Positions 17,427-26,123 of a stretch of 64,000 bases of DNA are shown piece by piece. The position numbers and the translations under genes were made by a program. Positions within the stretch are counted from its first letter, which is position 1. Every line of letters begins with the position of its first letter. Source of the stretch: Rhizobium sp. WYCCWR10014 (GTDB lineage: Bacteria > Pseudomonadota > Alphaproteobacteria > Rhizobiales > Rhizobiaceae); the NCBI RefSeq assembly GCF_001657485.1, contig NZ_LXFU01000027.1, positions 1-64,000 of the forward strand, given 5' to 3'. The notes under the pieces are model-generated. The model was not told where the DNA came from and did not search any database. It saw only the letters and a program-made list of their open reading frames with translations.

Positions 17427-18824
17427 ATGACTAGTGCCATGGACCAAGATATCGATGCCGTTCTTGCCCATGTGGACCAAAGCCTCGATGGCAGCCTGGC
17501 GCGGCTTTTCGAGCTGATCCGCATTCCGAGCGTCTCGACCGACCCAGCCTATCGCGATCAATGCCGGGCTGCTGCCGAATGGCTGAGCCGGGATCTGGCT
17601 GCCATCGGCTTCGAAGCATCGGTGCGCAAAACCATCGGCCATCCGATGGTCGTCGCCCACGAAAAGGCGGCGTCCGGACCGCATCTGCTGTTTTACGGCC
17701 ATTACGATGTCCAGCCGGTCGATCCGCTGGCGCTGTGGACGAGCGATCCGTTCGAGCCGCGCATGGAAGCCTTGCCGAATGGCGATACGGCGATCGTGGC
17801 GCGCGGCGCGTCCGACGACAAGGGGCAGTTGATGACCTTCGTCGAAGCCTGCCGCGCCTGGAAGAGCGTCACCGGAAAACTGCCGGTGCAGGTGAGTATG
17901 CTGTTCGAAGGCGAGGAAGAGGCCGGCAGTCCGAGCCTGGCGCCCTTTCTGGATGCCACGGCGGACGAGTTGAAGGCCGATGCGGTTTTCGTCTGCGACA
18001 CGGATATGTGGGATCGCGAAACGCCTGCCGTTACGACGATGCTGCGCGGTATCTTTAGTACGGAAATCGAGGTCACCTGCGCCGATCAAGACCTGCATTC
18101 CGGCATGTTCGGCAATGCCGCGCGCAATCCGCTGCAGGTGCTGTCAGACGTGGTTTCGAGCCTGAGGCGAGCCGATGGCGGCGTCGCGGTCGAGGGTTTT
18201 TATGATGGCGTGAAAGAGCTCCCCGACGCCATCAAGGCGCTGTGGAAAAGGCTGCCCTTCGACGAGGAGGCCTTTCTCGGCGATATCGGCCTGAGAGATC
18301 CGGCCGGCGAGGCAGGCCGTTCCGTCCTCGAACAGATCTGGGCGCGGCCGAGCTGCGAGATCAATGGCATGAGCGGCGGTTATACAGGCGAAGGCTTCAA
18401 GACGGTCATTCCGGCGAAGGCAAGCGCCAAGATTTCGTTTCGCCTGGTGGAAGGACAAGATCCCCAGGCGATCCGCGACGCCTTCCAGCGGCACGTGCGC
18501 GCACGTATCCCTCGGGATTGTTCGGTCAGCTTCAGGGATTACGGGCTTTCGCCGGCAACCGTGATGCCGATCGACAGTCCGTTTCTCACCAGGACGCTTC
18601 AGGCGCTTTCGACAGAATGGCAATGCGAAGCGGCCCTTGCCGGTACGGGAGGCTCGATCCCGATCATCGGCGAATTCAAACAGCGGCTCGGATGCGATGC
18701 CCTGCTGGTCGGCTTCGCCCGCTTCGACAACCGCGTCCATAGCCCGAACGAAAAATATGACCTCTCCAGCTTCCATAAAGGCATACGATCCTGGGTTCGC
18801 ATCCTGGCGGCCCTCGCCGACTGA
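17427..18824 (+). CDS. M20-family dipeptidase/deacylase
   Basis: Zinc peptidase of the M20 (ArgE/DapE/CPG2-like) family, 465 residues, cytoplasmic. Metal-site segments are FYGHYDVQPVDP, RGASDDKGQLM, EGEEEAGSPS and CDTDMW; DLHSGMFG belongs to the dimerisation lid, and the last histidine is probably in FDNRVHSPNEKY. The start at 17427 has GAGGAGAG upstream. It lies 17 bases after the ATPase gene, so it is likely in the importer operon and may hydrolyse an imported amide. Confidence 0.8.
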   Translation: MTSAMDQDIDAVLAHVDQSLDGSLARLFELIRIPSVSTDPAYRDQCRAAAEWLSRDLAAIGFEASVRKTIGHPMVVAHEKAASGPHLLFYGHYDVQPVDPLALWTSDPFEPRMEALPNGDTAIVARGASDDKGQLMTFVEACRAWKSVTGKLPVQVSMLFEGEEEAGSPSLAPFLDATADELKADAVFVCDTDMWDRETPAVTTMLRGIFSTEIEVTCADQDLHSGMFGNAARNPLQVLSDVVSSLRRADGGVAVEGFYDGVKELPDAIKALWKRLPFDEEAFLGDIGLRDPAGEAGRSVLEQIWARPSCEINGMSGGYTGEGFKTVIPAKASAKISFRLVEGQDPQAIRDAFQRHVRARIPRDCSVSFRDYGLSPATVMPIDSPFLTRTLQALSTEWQCEAALAGTGGSIPIIGEFKQRLGCDALLVGFARFDNRVHSPNEKYDLSSFHKGIRSWVRILAALAD

Positions 18825-18842
18825 CGCGGGCGTATCGCGCCC

Positions 18843-18903
18843 CGCGGCTTTTCGAGAGCGGCAAAGGACGCTGTAACACTTTGAATTGCTGCAGTATGCA
18901 GTA
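18843..18903 (+). repeat. Rhizobial intergenic repeat, copy 1 (short palindrome)
   Basis: The core GGACGCTGTAACACTTTG at 18866-18883 is identical to 58970-58987. It is preceded by a weak GC hairpin and followed by CTGCA-GTA-TGCAG, a short version of the long palindrome in copy 2. It separates the M20 gene from the glycerate kinase. Confidence 0.65.
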
Positions 18904-18962
18904 GGCTATGGTGCAGCAAGCGCCCGACATCACCATCGACACCGAGGCAGCAGAGACCACCG

Positions 18963-20228
18963 ATGACGATATCAGCTCCCCGCGATTTCCTGAAAAGTCT
19001 GTTCGACGCGGCGGTTCGCGCCGCCGATCCGCTGACCGGCATCAAGGCGCATCTGCCCGATGGGCCGAAGGGAAAGACCGTGGTGATCGGCGCCGGCAAG
19101 GGCGCGGCGCAGATGGCGCAGGCGCTTGAAAGCGTCTGGGACGGAGCGCTCGAAGGTGTAGTGGTCACCCGCTATGGCTATGGCTGCGAGACACGCAGCA
19201 TCGAGATTATCGAGGCCGCCCATCCGGTGCCCGATGCCGCGGGACTGGCCGGAGCAAAACGGCTGATGGAGACGGTGAACGGGCTGACGGAAGACGATCT
19301 GGTGATCGCGCTGATCTGCGGCGGCGGCTCGGCGCTGCTGCCCGCCCCGCCGGACGGGCTGACCCTCGAAGACGAGATTGCACTCAACGAAATGCTGCTT
19401 GCCTCGGGCGCACCGATTTCGGCGATGAATGTCGTGCGCAAGCATCTCTCCACCATCAAGGGCGGAAGACTTGCAGCAGCGACCAAAGCAAGGGTCGTCA
19501 GTCTGATCGTCTCCGACATTCCCGGCGACAACCCGGCCCATGTCGCCTCCGGGCCGACGGTCCCTGATGGTTCGACACGGCACGATGCGCTCGAGATCAT
19601 CAGACAATACGGTTTGCAGCTGCCGCAGGCCGCACTCGACCATCTGAACTCGCCTAGGGCCGATGCACCGCGGCCGGACGATCCGATCTTCTTACGGCAC
19701 GCGCATCACATCATCGCCTCGGCCGGCGTGTCGCTGGAGGCAGCCGCCGCCCTGGCAAAATCGCAGGGGATCGAGCCGGCGATCCTTTCGGATGCGATCG
19801 AAGGGGAATCGCGCGACGTGGCGCTGGTGCATGCGGCGATTGCCCGCGAGGTATCGGGCCGCAACAGGCCGTTTTCCAAGCCGGTCGTCATCCTTTCCGG
19901 CGGCGAGACGACGGTGACGCTGAGAGCCAAAGGCGGCAAGGGCGGACGCAACGGCGAATTCGCGCTCGCCATGGCGCTTGCGATCGACGGACAGGAGGGC
20001 ATTCATATCCTCGCCGCCGACACGGACGGGATCGACGGCTCGGAGGATAATGCCGGCGCTTTTGCCGATGGCGGCACGGCAAGGCGCCTTCGCGCCGCCG
20101 GGCTCGATCCGCGCCGGCTGCTCGACGGCAATGACAGCTATTCTGGCTTTGCGACCACCAGCGATCTCTTTGAAACCGGCCCGACCGGAACCAATGTCAA
20201 TGATTTCAGGGCTATTCTGATCCGTTAG
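18963..20228 (+). CDS. ttuD: Glycerate 2-kinase (GckA/TtuD, MOFRL family)
   Basis: The enzyme phosphorylates D-glycerate, probably at the 2-position, to feed glycolysis from glyoxylate, tartrate or hydroxypyruvate breakdown. At 421 residues it has the usual two domains: an N-terminal Rossmann-like DUF4147 half ([31 protein letters not shown]) and a C-terminal MOFRL half ([19 protein letters not shown]..., [19 protein letters not shown]). The start at 18963 lies about 60 bases after the repeat, so it may be transcribed separately from the importer operon. Confidence 0.85.
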   Translation: MTISAPRDFLKSLFDAAVRAADPLTGIKAHLPDGPKGKTVVIGAGKGAAQMAQALESVWDGALEGVVVTRYGYGCETRSIEIIEAAHPVPDAAGLAGAKRLMETVNGLTEDDLVIALICGGGSALLPAPPDGLTLEDEIALNEMLLASGAPISAMNVVRKHLSTIKGGRLAAATKARVVSLIVSDIPGDNPAHVASGPTVPDGSTRHDALEIIRQYGLQLPQAALDHLNSPRADAPRPDDPIFLRHAHHIIASAGVSLEAAAALAKSQGIEPAILSDAIEGESRDVALVHAAIAREVSGRNRPFSKPVVILSGGETTVTLRAKGGKGGRNGEFALAMALAIDGQEGIHILAADTDGIDGSEDNAGAFADGGTARRLRAAGLDPRRLLDGNDSYSGFATTSDLFETGPTGTNVNDFRAILIR

Positions 20229-20248
20229 GATCCGCCGGCGATAGCGGA

Positions 20249-21205
20249 TCAGGTCTCGATCCGCCCCTGCCCGACCAGCCAACCCACTGATTCCTGCACT
20301 GCCTGCAGGGACGTGTATCTCGGGGTGTAACCGAGCAGGCGTTTGGCTTTGGCGATCGAGCAATTCGGGCTGCGGGCGATATGTTCCCAGGTCGCCTTCG
20401 CATCCTCAGCCGTCTGACTTTCCGCCCAGGCGTCGAATGGGGCGAAGCTGAGCTTCGGCTCGTGCCCGAACCAGCGAGACATGGATTCGGCATAGCCGCG
20501 AAGGGTCAATGCCTGCTCCGAAACCGCGTGAAAACTTTCGCCGGTCGACGCATTCCAGTTGGCGATCGCATCCATGAACATCGCCGCCACGTCATCGGCA
20601 TGGACGTGATGAACGGTCTCCAAGCCGAAATTGGGCAGCGCCAGGGTCTCCCCGCGGGCAAGGGTCGAAAAGACCTGCAGGTTGAAATTGCCAGCCGGAT
20701 TGAGCGGCGCCCAGCCGGGACCGACAATGTGCCCGGGATGGATGATGGTTGCCGGAAATCCGCGCAGCCTTGCCTGCTGCAGCAGATAGGTTTCGATCGC
20801 CGCCTTCTGCGTGCCGTAATCGCCGAAGGGAGATTTCGGCGCCTCTTCCAGTGTCGGCACGGCACTGGGGTGGCCATGTGTCCAGATCGTGCCGGTATGC
20901 AGGAAATGACCGACATGCCCCGACAGCGCAGTCACCAGGTGCTCGGCACTTTCCAGCGTGAAGCAGATCATGTCGATGACGATATCGGCTTTCACACCAC
21001 GCACGGCCGAGCCGAAATCACCCGTCCGCTCCATGGCGGCCCGATCCATCTGACGCTGATCGACGGAAGCCCAGGCGTGGTTTGCCGTATAAGGCTTTGC
21101 CGTGCCGCGGCTGATCGTGACGACGTCGTGGCCTGCCTCTACCAAACGGGGAACGAGATAGGTTCCGACATGGCCCGTTGCCCCGATTATCAAAACCCGC
21201 ATCAT
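20249..21205 (-). CDS. NAD-dependent epimerase/dehydratase family protein
   Basis: Extended SDR of 318 residues. The nucleotide site is VLIIGATGHVGTYL at the N terminus. A YGTQKAA segment fits the YxxxK catalytic pair, after a Thr-rich strand HTGTIWTHG. The substrate is unknown; the family acts on nucleotide sugars and similar compounds. GGAGG precedes the paired ATGs at 21205 and 21202. It converges with the glycerate kinase; a small dyad GATCCGC/GCGGATC lies between them (20229-20250). Confidence 0.75.
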   Translation of the reverse strand: MMRVLIIGATGHVGTYLVPRLVEAGHDVVTISRGTAKPYTANHAWASVDQRQMDRAAMERTGDFGSAVRGVKADIVIDMICFTLESAEHLVTALSGHVGHFLHTGTIWTHGHPSAVPTLEEAPKSPFGDYGTQKAAIETYLLQQARLRGFPATIIHPGHIVGPGWAPLNPAGNFNLQVFSTLARGETLALPNFGLETVHHVHADDVAAMFMDAIANWNASTGESFHAVSEQALTLRGYAESMSRWFGHEPKLSFAPFDAWAESQTAEDAKATWEHIARSPNCSIAKAKRLLGYTPRYTSLQAVQESVGWLVGQGRIET

Positions 21206-21285
21206 CGTTCCTCCCTTTGCATTTCCGTGTCGAATATGCTGCGCTTAGGTGATCCTGCAAGCAGACTTTTCGTGATCAAGTCGGC

Positions 21286-22251
21286 TCAACCAGGCCCGCT
21301 ATTTTTGAAAACAAGGCAGGTGCCGCCCTGTTTGCGGATCTGGTTGCAGAGGTCGTTGGCTTCCAAGCGTGTCTGCCGGCCGATGCGGGCAGCATAACGC
21401 GGGCGAAAACCAAAGCTGCGATCGCGCTGGCGGAGGATCAGCGGCTGCTCCGCATTCAGGGGCGCGGGCAGTTCTTGAACGGCATCGAGAAACATGCGCC
21501 TGACTACCGCGACATTCGCATTCGCCGCAAGCTGGACGCCCCAGGGCGCCCATTCACCCTCCTGACGCCAGGGCGTGTCCTTCAACGTCCGTCTCTCCGC
21601 AAGCGCCACGCAAGCATCGAGGAAGGACTTGTCCTTGTCGAGCGGGGCGGCCGCATCATCCGGAGGATTATCCTTCCATTCCTCGATCGTATGCGCGGTG
21701 ATTGCCAAGACGTAACCGCGTGTCTCGTAAGGTAATCTCCCTGACGCAAGGTAAGAGGAAAGTCCGTTTTCGCCGGCATTATAGGCGGCGGCGGCAAGGC
21801 CGAGATTGCCGAAACGATTGCGCAATTCGTCGAGATATTGCGCCGATTTCCGCAGGGCTTCCAACACCTGGTAGCTGTCTTCAAGACCGCGCAGTTTCGC
21901 CGTTCCGGGCATGAATTGCGCAATCCCCTGTGCTCCCTTGAAGCTGACAGCATCGGGGCGAAAGGTGCTTTCCCGCCAGATGAGACGGGCGAAATAATCC
22001 GGCGGCAATTGATTGGCGCTGGCGAAATGCTCGATCGCGACGCAAAGGTCTCGATTGAAACTGTCCTTACGGATGCAAAGCGTCTCACCCGATTCCGACG
22101 CCGAAGGCCCCGAATAGAGACAGGCCGGCGCCCCAGCGCTTCCTTCCGGCTGGGCCTTTACCGTGTCCAGTTGGGAAAACACAAGGCAGAGCGAAAGCAT
22201 GGCTTTCGCCGATCTCCTCCCCATGTCGGACTGACGTTTCCGGCCTATCAT
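21286..22251 (-). CDS. Lytic transglycosylase (SLT) with C-terminal SPOR-like segment
   Basis: A secreted peptidoglycan-cleaving enzyme. After a signal sequence (MGRRSAKAMLSLCLVFSQL) comes an SLT domain with the catalytic Glu in ARLIWRESTF, GAQGIAQFMPGTA and AAAYNAGENGLS. The C-terminal 80 residues, ending NDLCNQIRKQGGTCLVFKN, look like a SPOR fold that binds denuded glycan at division sites. The start is uncertain: the frame is open to 22329 and ATGs at 22281, 22251 and 22224 are possible; only the last two give a normal signal peptide. Confidence 0.75.
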   Translation of the reverse strand: MIGRKRQSDMGRRSAKAMLSLCLVFSQLDTVKAQPEGSAGAPACLYSGPSASESGETLCIRKDSFNRDLCVAIEHFASANQLPPDYFARLIWRESTFRPDAVSFKGAQGIAQFMPGTAKLRGLEDSYQVLEALRKSAQYLDELRNRFGNLGLAAAAYNAGENGLSSYLASGRLPYETRGYVLAITAHTIEEWKDNPPDDAAAPLDKDKSFLDACVALAERRTLKDTPWRQEGEWAPWGVQLAANANVAVVRRMFLDAVQELPAPLNAEQPLILRQRDRSFGFRPRYAARIGRQTRLEANDLCNQIRKQGGTCLVFKNSGPG

Positions 22252-22449
22252 CGGATCTCGGCGGGTTCGAACTTCCATCGCAACGCGGAATTCTCCATAC
22301 CATCGATACGGGTAGGAAGCTTCCCCCATTTCCTTCTCTGCACCAGGTTTCTAATTTCGCCATCAATTTTGGAACAGATATATTCGACCAGTCACGGTCG
22401 CAGCGTCATCCTCTTCGCCAGGACTATCTAAGCGAACGAGGATAAGCAG

Positions 22450-23172
22450 ATGATTGATCTCCACTACTGGCCGACGCCGAACGGCAAGAAGGTTTCGATC
22501 TTCCTGGAGGAAACCGGCACGCCCTACCGGCTGGTGCCGGTCAATATCGGCCGGGGCGACCAATTCAAACCTGATTATCTCAAACTCAACCCCAATCACC
22601 GCATGCCTGCCATCGTCGATCACGAGCCTGCCGATGGCGGCGGTCCGTTGAGCGTGTTCGAATCCGGCGCCATCCTCTTCTACCTCGCCGAGAAGACCGG
22701 CAAATTCTGGCCGCAGGATCCGCGCGGCAAATACGAGGTCACGCAATGGGTGATCTGGCAGATGGCGAACCAGGGGCCGAAACTCGGCGAAGCCGGTCAT
22801 TTCCGTCGTCTTGGCGACCGCGAAGGCGACCAGTCCTATGCGGTGCGGCGCTTCACGGACGAAGCCAACCGCCTCTACGGCGTTCTCAACATGCGGCTTC
22901 GCGACCGGCGCTATCTGGCCGGTGAGGAATTCACCATCGCCGATATCGTCAGCTATCCCTGGACCGTCAACTGGCAGGCACAGGGTCAGGACATCGACGA
23001 GTTCAAGCATTTCAAGCGATGGTTCGAGGAGGTCGGCGCAAGGCCCGGCGTCCAGCGCGGCCTGGCGGTCGGCGCCGATCTTGGCACCGACAACAGCAAG
23101 CTCTCAGAAGAGGAACAGGCGCGCATCCGCAAGATCCTCTACAACCAGCGCGCCCTGCCCGTTCCGGATTGA
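22450..23172 (+). CDS. Glutathione S-transferase, YfcG/nu-class-like
   Basis: Cytosolic thioredoxin-fold transferase, 240 residues. The N-terminal domain reads MIDLHYWPTPNGKKVSIFLE with the TPNGxK pattern of the YfcG (disulfide-bond reductase) group, and the glutathione-binding loop FESGAILFYLAEKTG. The C-terminal helical domain holds FTIADIVSYPW. It shares this layout with the GST at 30579 and both probably arose by duplication. GAGG lies about 12 bases before the ATG. Confidence 0.85.
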   Translation: MIDLHYWPTPNGKKVSIFLEETGTPYRLVPVNIGRGDQFKPDYLKLNPNHRMPAIVDHEPADGGGPLSVFESGAILFYLAEKTGKFWPQDPRGKYEVTQWVIWQMANQGPKLGEAGHFRRLGDREGDQSYAVRRFTDEANRLYGVLNMRLRDRRYLAGEEFTIADIVSYPWTVNWQAQGQDIDEFKHFKRWFEEVGARPGVQRGLAVGADLGTDNSKLSEEEQARIRKILYNQRALPVPD

Positions 23173-23321
23173 GCTTCGGCCCGGCTAGAGATAACCATAG
23201 CGACAACCGAGCCGCCAGCCAGCAGCGGCCGGCCCCGGTTTCCAGGCGTTTTAAATCACCTGCCCGGGGAGCCAGGGGGCTTGGGCAGCAGTTGGCGTTG
23301 CGACTTGGGGTGTGAGCAGCA

Positions 23322-24092
23322 ATGGCAAGACCTGTAATCGGCATCATCGGGAATGCCCGCATCATCGAAAGCCGATTTCCGGCTCAGCTTGTCGGAGAAA
23401 ACAATCTGAGGGCCGTGGCCGATGTCGCCGAAGCCTTGCCGCTGATGTTTGCCGGCAACCCCAAACTGGCCGATATCGCGGATCTGCTGGCTGTCGTCGA
23501 CGGCATTCTGCTGACGGGCGCCAGAGCCAATGTCCATCCCAGCCGTTTCAACACGGTGCCAGATCCCAAGCATGAACCTTATGACGAGGATCGTGACGGG
23601 CTGGCGCTGCCATTGATCGAAGCCTGTGTTGCGCGCGGCGTTCCTATTTTCGGTATATGCCGCGGTTTTCAGGAAATGAACGTCGCGGCCGGCGGCTCGT
23701 TGCATCCTGAAATCCGGGAATTGCCCGGACGCATGAATCACCGAATGCCCCGCCTGGAAACCGGCGAGATCCATCCCGACCTCGCCATCGTTTTCGGCGA
23801 TCGTCACGATGTTCGACTTACCCAGGACGGGATGTTTGCGCGTATCCTCGGCCGGGAGACGATCCGGGTGAACTCCCTGCATGGACAGGGCATTCTCGAG
23901 CTTGGCGGGCGGGTCGTTGCCGAAGGCATAGCGGAGGATGGGACGATCGAGGCGATACGGTTCAAGGACGCGCCGGGGTTTGCTCTCGGTGTGCAATGGC
24001 ATGCCGAATACGATCCGCAAACCAACCCTGTGAACCGTGCTCTGTTTCAGGCATTCGGCGATGCGGTGAGAGCCCATAAAGCTATCGCTTAG
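23322..24092 (+). CDS. PuuD-type gamma-glutamyl-GABA hydrolase (peptidase C26)
   Basis: Class-I glutamine amidotransferase-like hydrolase of 256 residues. The nucleophile elbow is PIFGICRGFQEMNVA, and the catalytic His/Glu lie in LGVQWHAEYDPQT. Family members release GABA from gamma-glutamyl-GABA in putrescine breakdown. No other puu genes are next to it. A strong hairpin follows at 24106-24136. Confidence 0.8.
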   Translation: MARPVIGIIGNARIIESRFPAQLVGENNLRAVADVAEALPLMFAGNPKLADIADLLAVVDGILLTGARANVHPSRFNTVPDPKHEPYDEDRDGLALPLIEACVARGVPIFGICRGFQEMNVAAGGSLHPEIRELPGRMNHRMPRLETGEIHPDLAIVFGDRHDVRLTQDGMFARILGRETIRVNSLHGQGILELGGRVVAEGIAEDGTIEAIRFKDAPGFALGVQWHAEYDPQTNPVNRALFQAFGDAVRAHKAIA

Positions 24093-24105
24093 TCTGATCA
24101 GTAAA

Positions 24106-24136
24106 AAGCCGCCGCGAAGTGCTTTCGCGGCGGCTT
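24106..24136. terminator. Bidirectional terminator between convergent genes
   Basis: A perfect 13-base stem (24106-24118 with 24124-24136). Read on the minus strand it is followed by a run of five or more T, so it should end the peroxiredoxin transcript well; the plus-strand tail is poorer. Confidence 0.85.
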
Positions 24137-24159
24137 GGGGAATGGCTTGAAAGCAGCAA

Positions 24160-24819
24160 TCAGACCGTCGGCTGCTTGGTCTTCCTGAGATAGGGCAGAA
24201 CCGTATCGAAGGAGCCGAAACGCGTAATCGCGTCTTCGTTGGAAACCGCGGCGGTGATGATGACGTCGTCACCCTGGTTCCAGTTCGCTGGCGTCGCCAC
24301 CTGGTGCTTGGCCGTCAGCTGGATGGAGTCGATGGCGCGCAGGATCTCATTGAAATTGCGGCCCGTCGTCATCGGATAAGTCAGGATCAGCTTGATCTTC
24401 TTATCGGGACCGATGATGAAGACCGAACGCACCGTGGCGTTGTCGGCAGGCGTGCGGCCTTCCGAGCTCTCGCCGGCGCCGGCCGGCAGCATGTCGTAAA
24501 GCTTGGCGACCTTGAGGTCCTTGTCGCCGATCAGCGGATATTCGACATCGAAACCGGTAGCGGTCTTGATGTCGCTCTTCCACTTGGCATGGCTTTCCAC
24601 AGGATCGACGGAGATGCCGATGATCTTGGCGCCACGCTTGGAAAATTCCCCGGCCAAGCCGGCCATGGCGCCGAGTTCGGTCGTGCAAACCGGCGTGAAA
24701 TTCTTCGGATGCGAGAACAGGACGGCCCAGCCGCTGCCGATCCAATCATGAAAGCTGATCGGTCCCTGCGTGGTGTCGGCGGTGAAATCGGGGGCAATAT
24801 CGTTGATACGTAAGCTCAT
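24160..24819 (-). CDS. 1-Cys peroxiredoxin (Prx6/LsfA type)
   Basis: The enzyme reduces hydrogen and organic peroxides. The peroxidatic residue is Cys45 in SHPKNFTPVCTTELG, and no other cysteine occurs in the 219 residues, which fixes the 1-Cys class. The C-terminal extension with NWNQGDDVIITAAVS is typical of Prx6. The recycling thiol partner is not encoded nearby. Confidence 0.92.
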   Translation of the reverse strand: MSLRINDIAPDFTADTTQGPISFHDWIGSGWAVLFSHPKNFTPVCTTELGAMAGLAGEFSKRGAKIIGISVDPVESHAKWKSDIKTATGFDVEYPLIGDKDLKVAKLYDMLPAGAGESSEGRTPADNATVRSVFIIGPDKKIKLILTYPMTTGRNFNEILRAIDSIQLTAKHQVATPANWNQGDDVIITAAVSNEDAITRFGSFDTVLPYLRKTKQPTV

Positions 24820-25111
24820 GGTCGGCCCTCCAAAGCCTTGTGTTCAATGTTGTTTATTTCAAATCGAGTCCATGGGATCCGTCCGCCGGAAGCGGTCGCG
24901 AGATTGCGGTCAACGGGATCGCACCGGCCGAAGGTAAAAACTTCCCATTCCAGGATTTTAAGTAAGTTATATATCACGATCACCGAAGGCATGCTCTTTC
25001 GATTTCCGGCCTGCTCCGGCATTATTTTTCCGGCAAGTGCGCGCGCGATGAAGAGACTGATGGTTTTCCATCGGTCCCGTCAAAAGCTGCAGGAGAACCG
25101 CCGCCCCTCGC
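24820..25111. other. Intergenic region upstream of the peroxiredoxin
   Basis: About 290 bases between two minus-strand genes. The right part is AT-rich around 24955-24980 and probably carries the peroxiredoxin promoter. I see no palindrome, small gene or clear sigma-factor pattern. Confidence 0.4.
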
Positions 25112-26110
25112 TCAGGCCGCCTGAACGGATTTGATCCTGTCGATGCCGCCGACAACAGGCGCGAAATCGTCCCACACGCCTTGGGCGCCCTTCTGCCATT
25201 CGTCGAAGGCTTCCGGCTTCAGGAGCTTTCCGCCGTTGGCAAGTGCGGTCTCGACGGATTTGGATTCGTCGTCGACGATCAGCTGGTTGAAATAGGCAGC
25301 CCCTTCGCTGGAAGCCTGCTGGAACACCGCCTTCTGCTCGTCATTGAGGCCGGCCCAGAAGGTCGAGGCATAATAGATGACGCCGGATGCCCAGATGTGA
25401 CCCGTCTCGGTCATGTCAGGCACGACCTCATAGAGCTTGAAGCCGGCATAGGCCGATTTGGTCAGGTCCATCGCGTCGGCGACACCGGTTGCGAGCGCAT
25501 TATAGGTTTCGGTGATCGGAATGCCGATCGGCGTCGTGCCGAATGCGCTCCAGAGCTTGGTGTGCAGCGGGCTCTGGATGACACGAATGCGCTTGCCCTT
25601 AAGCTGCTCCGGCCGCGTCACCGGCTCCTTGGTCAGGAGATGGCGGGCGCCGTAATTGATGAAATCGCCGACGACGAAATTCTGCGCCTGCAGTTTCTGC
25701 TTGAGATCGGCGCCGACATCGCCGGCGACGGTCCGGCGCACATGGTCGGCATCGCGGAAGAGGAAGGGCAGATCGAGGATCTGCAGTTCCGGCACCCAAC
25801 CGGAGAGCGACGAGACCGTCGAAAGGCTGGCCTGGATGGAGCCGAGGCGCACGCCTTCGGCCACTTCCTTCTCGCCGCCGAGCGCACCGTTCCTGACGAT
25901 GTTGAACTTGAACTGGCCGGGGAGTTTCGCTTCGACCAGTTCGCTAATCTTCACCCAGATCTTCGTTTCCGGTTTGTCGTCGCCGAGCAGCGAGGCGATC
26001 GTGATCGTCGTCGTGCGGGCCGCGGCGGTGCGGACGAAGGCGGGCGCTGCAAGCGCCGTTCCAGCGAGAGCTGCGGTCTTCAGGAAGTTGCGTCGGTTGA
26101 AATTGTCCAT
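25112..26110 (-). CDS. TRAP transporter solute receptor (DctP)
   Basis: Periplasmic receptor of a TRAP importer, 332 residues. The leader carries a twin-arginine motif (NRRNFLKTAALAGTALAAPA), so it is probably exported folded by Tat. The binding lobe includes the conserved arginine region KGKRIRVIQSPLHTKLW and GADLKQKL. It is the last gene of the operon, 13 bases after the fused permease. The ligand is probably an organic acid or sulfonate, judged by context. Confidence 0.85.
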   Translation of the reverse strand: MDNFNRRNFLKTAALAGTALAAPAFVRTAAARTTTITIASLLGDDKPETKIWVKISELVEAKLPGQFKFNIVRNGALGGEKEVAEGVRLGSIQASLSTVSSLSGWVPELQILDLPFLFRDADHVRRTVAGDVGADLKQKLQAQNFVVGDFINYGARHLLTKEPVTRPEQLKGKRIRVIQSPLHTKLWSAFGTTPIGIPITETYNALATGVADAMDLTKSAYAGFKLYEVVPDMTETGHIWASGVIYYASTFWAGLNDEQKAVFQQASSEGAAYFNQLIVDDESKSVETALANGGKLLKPEAFDEWQKGAQGVWDDFAPVVGGIDRIKSVQAA

Positions 26111-26123
26111 GGGGTTGTCCTGT

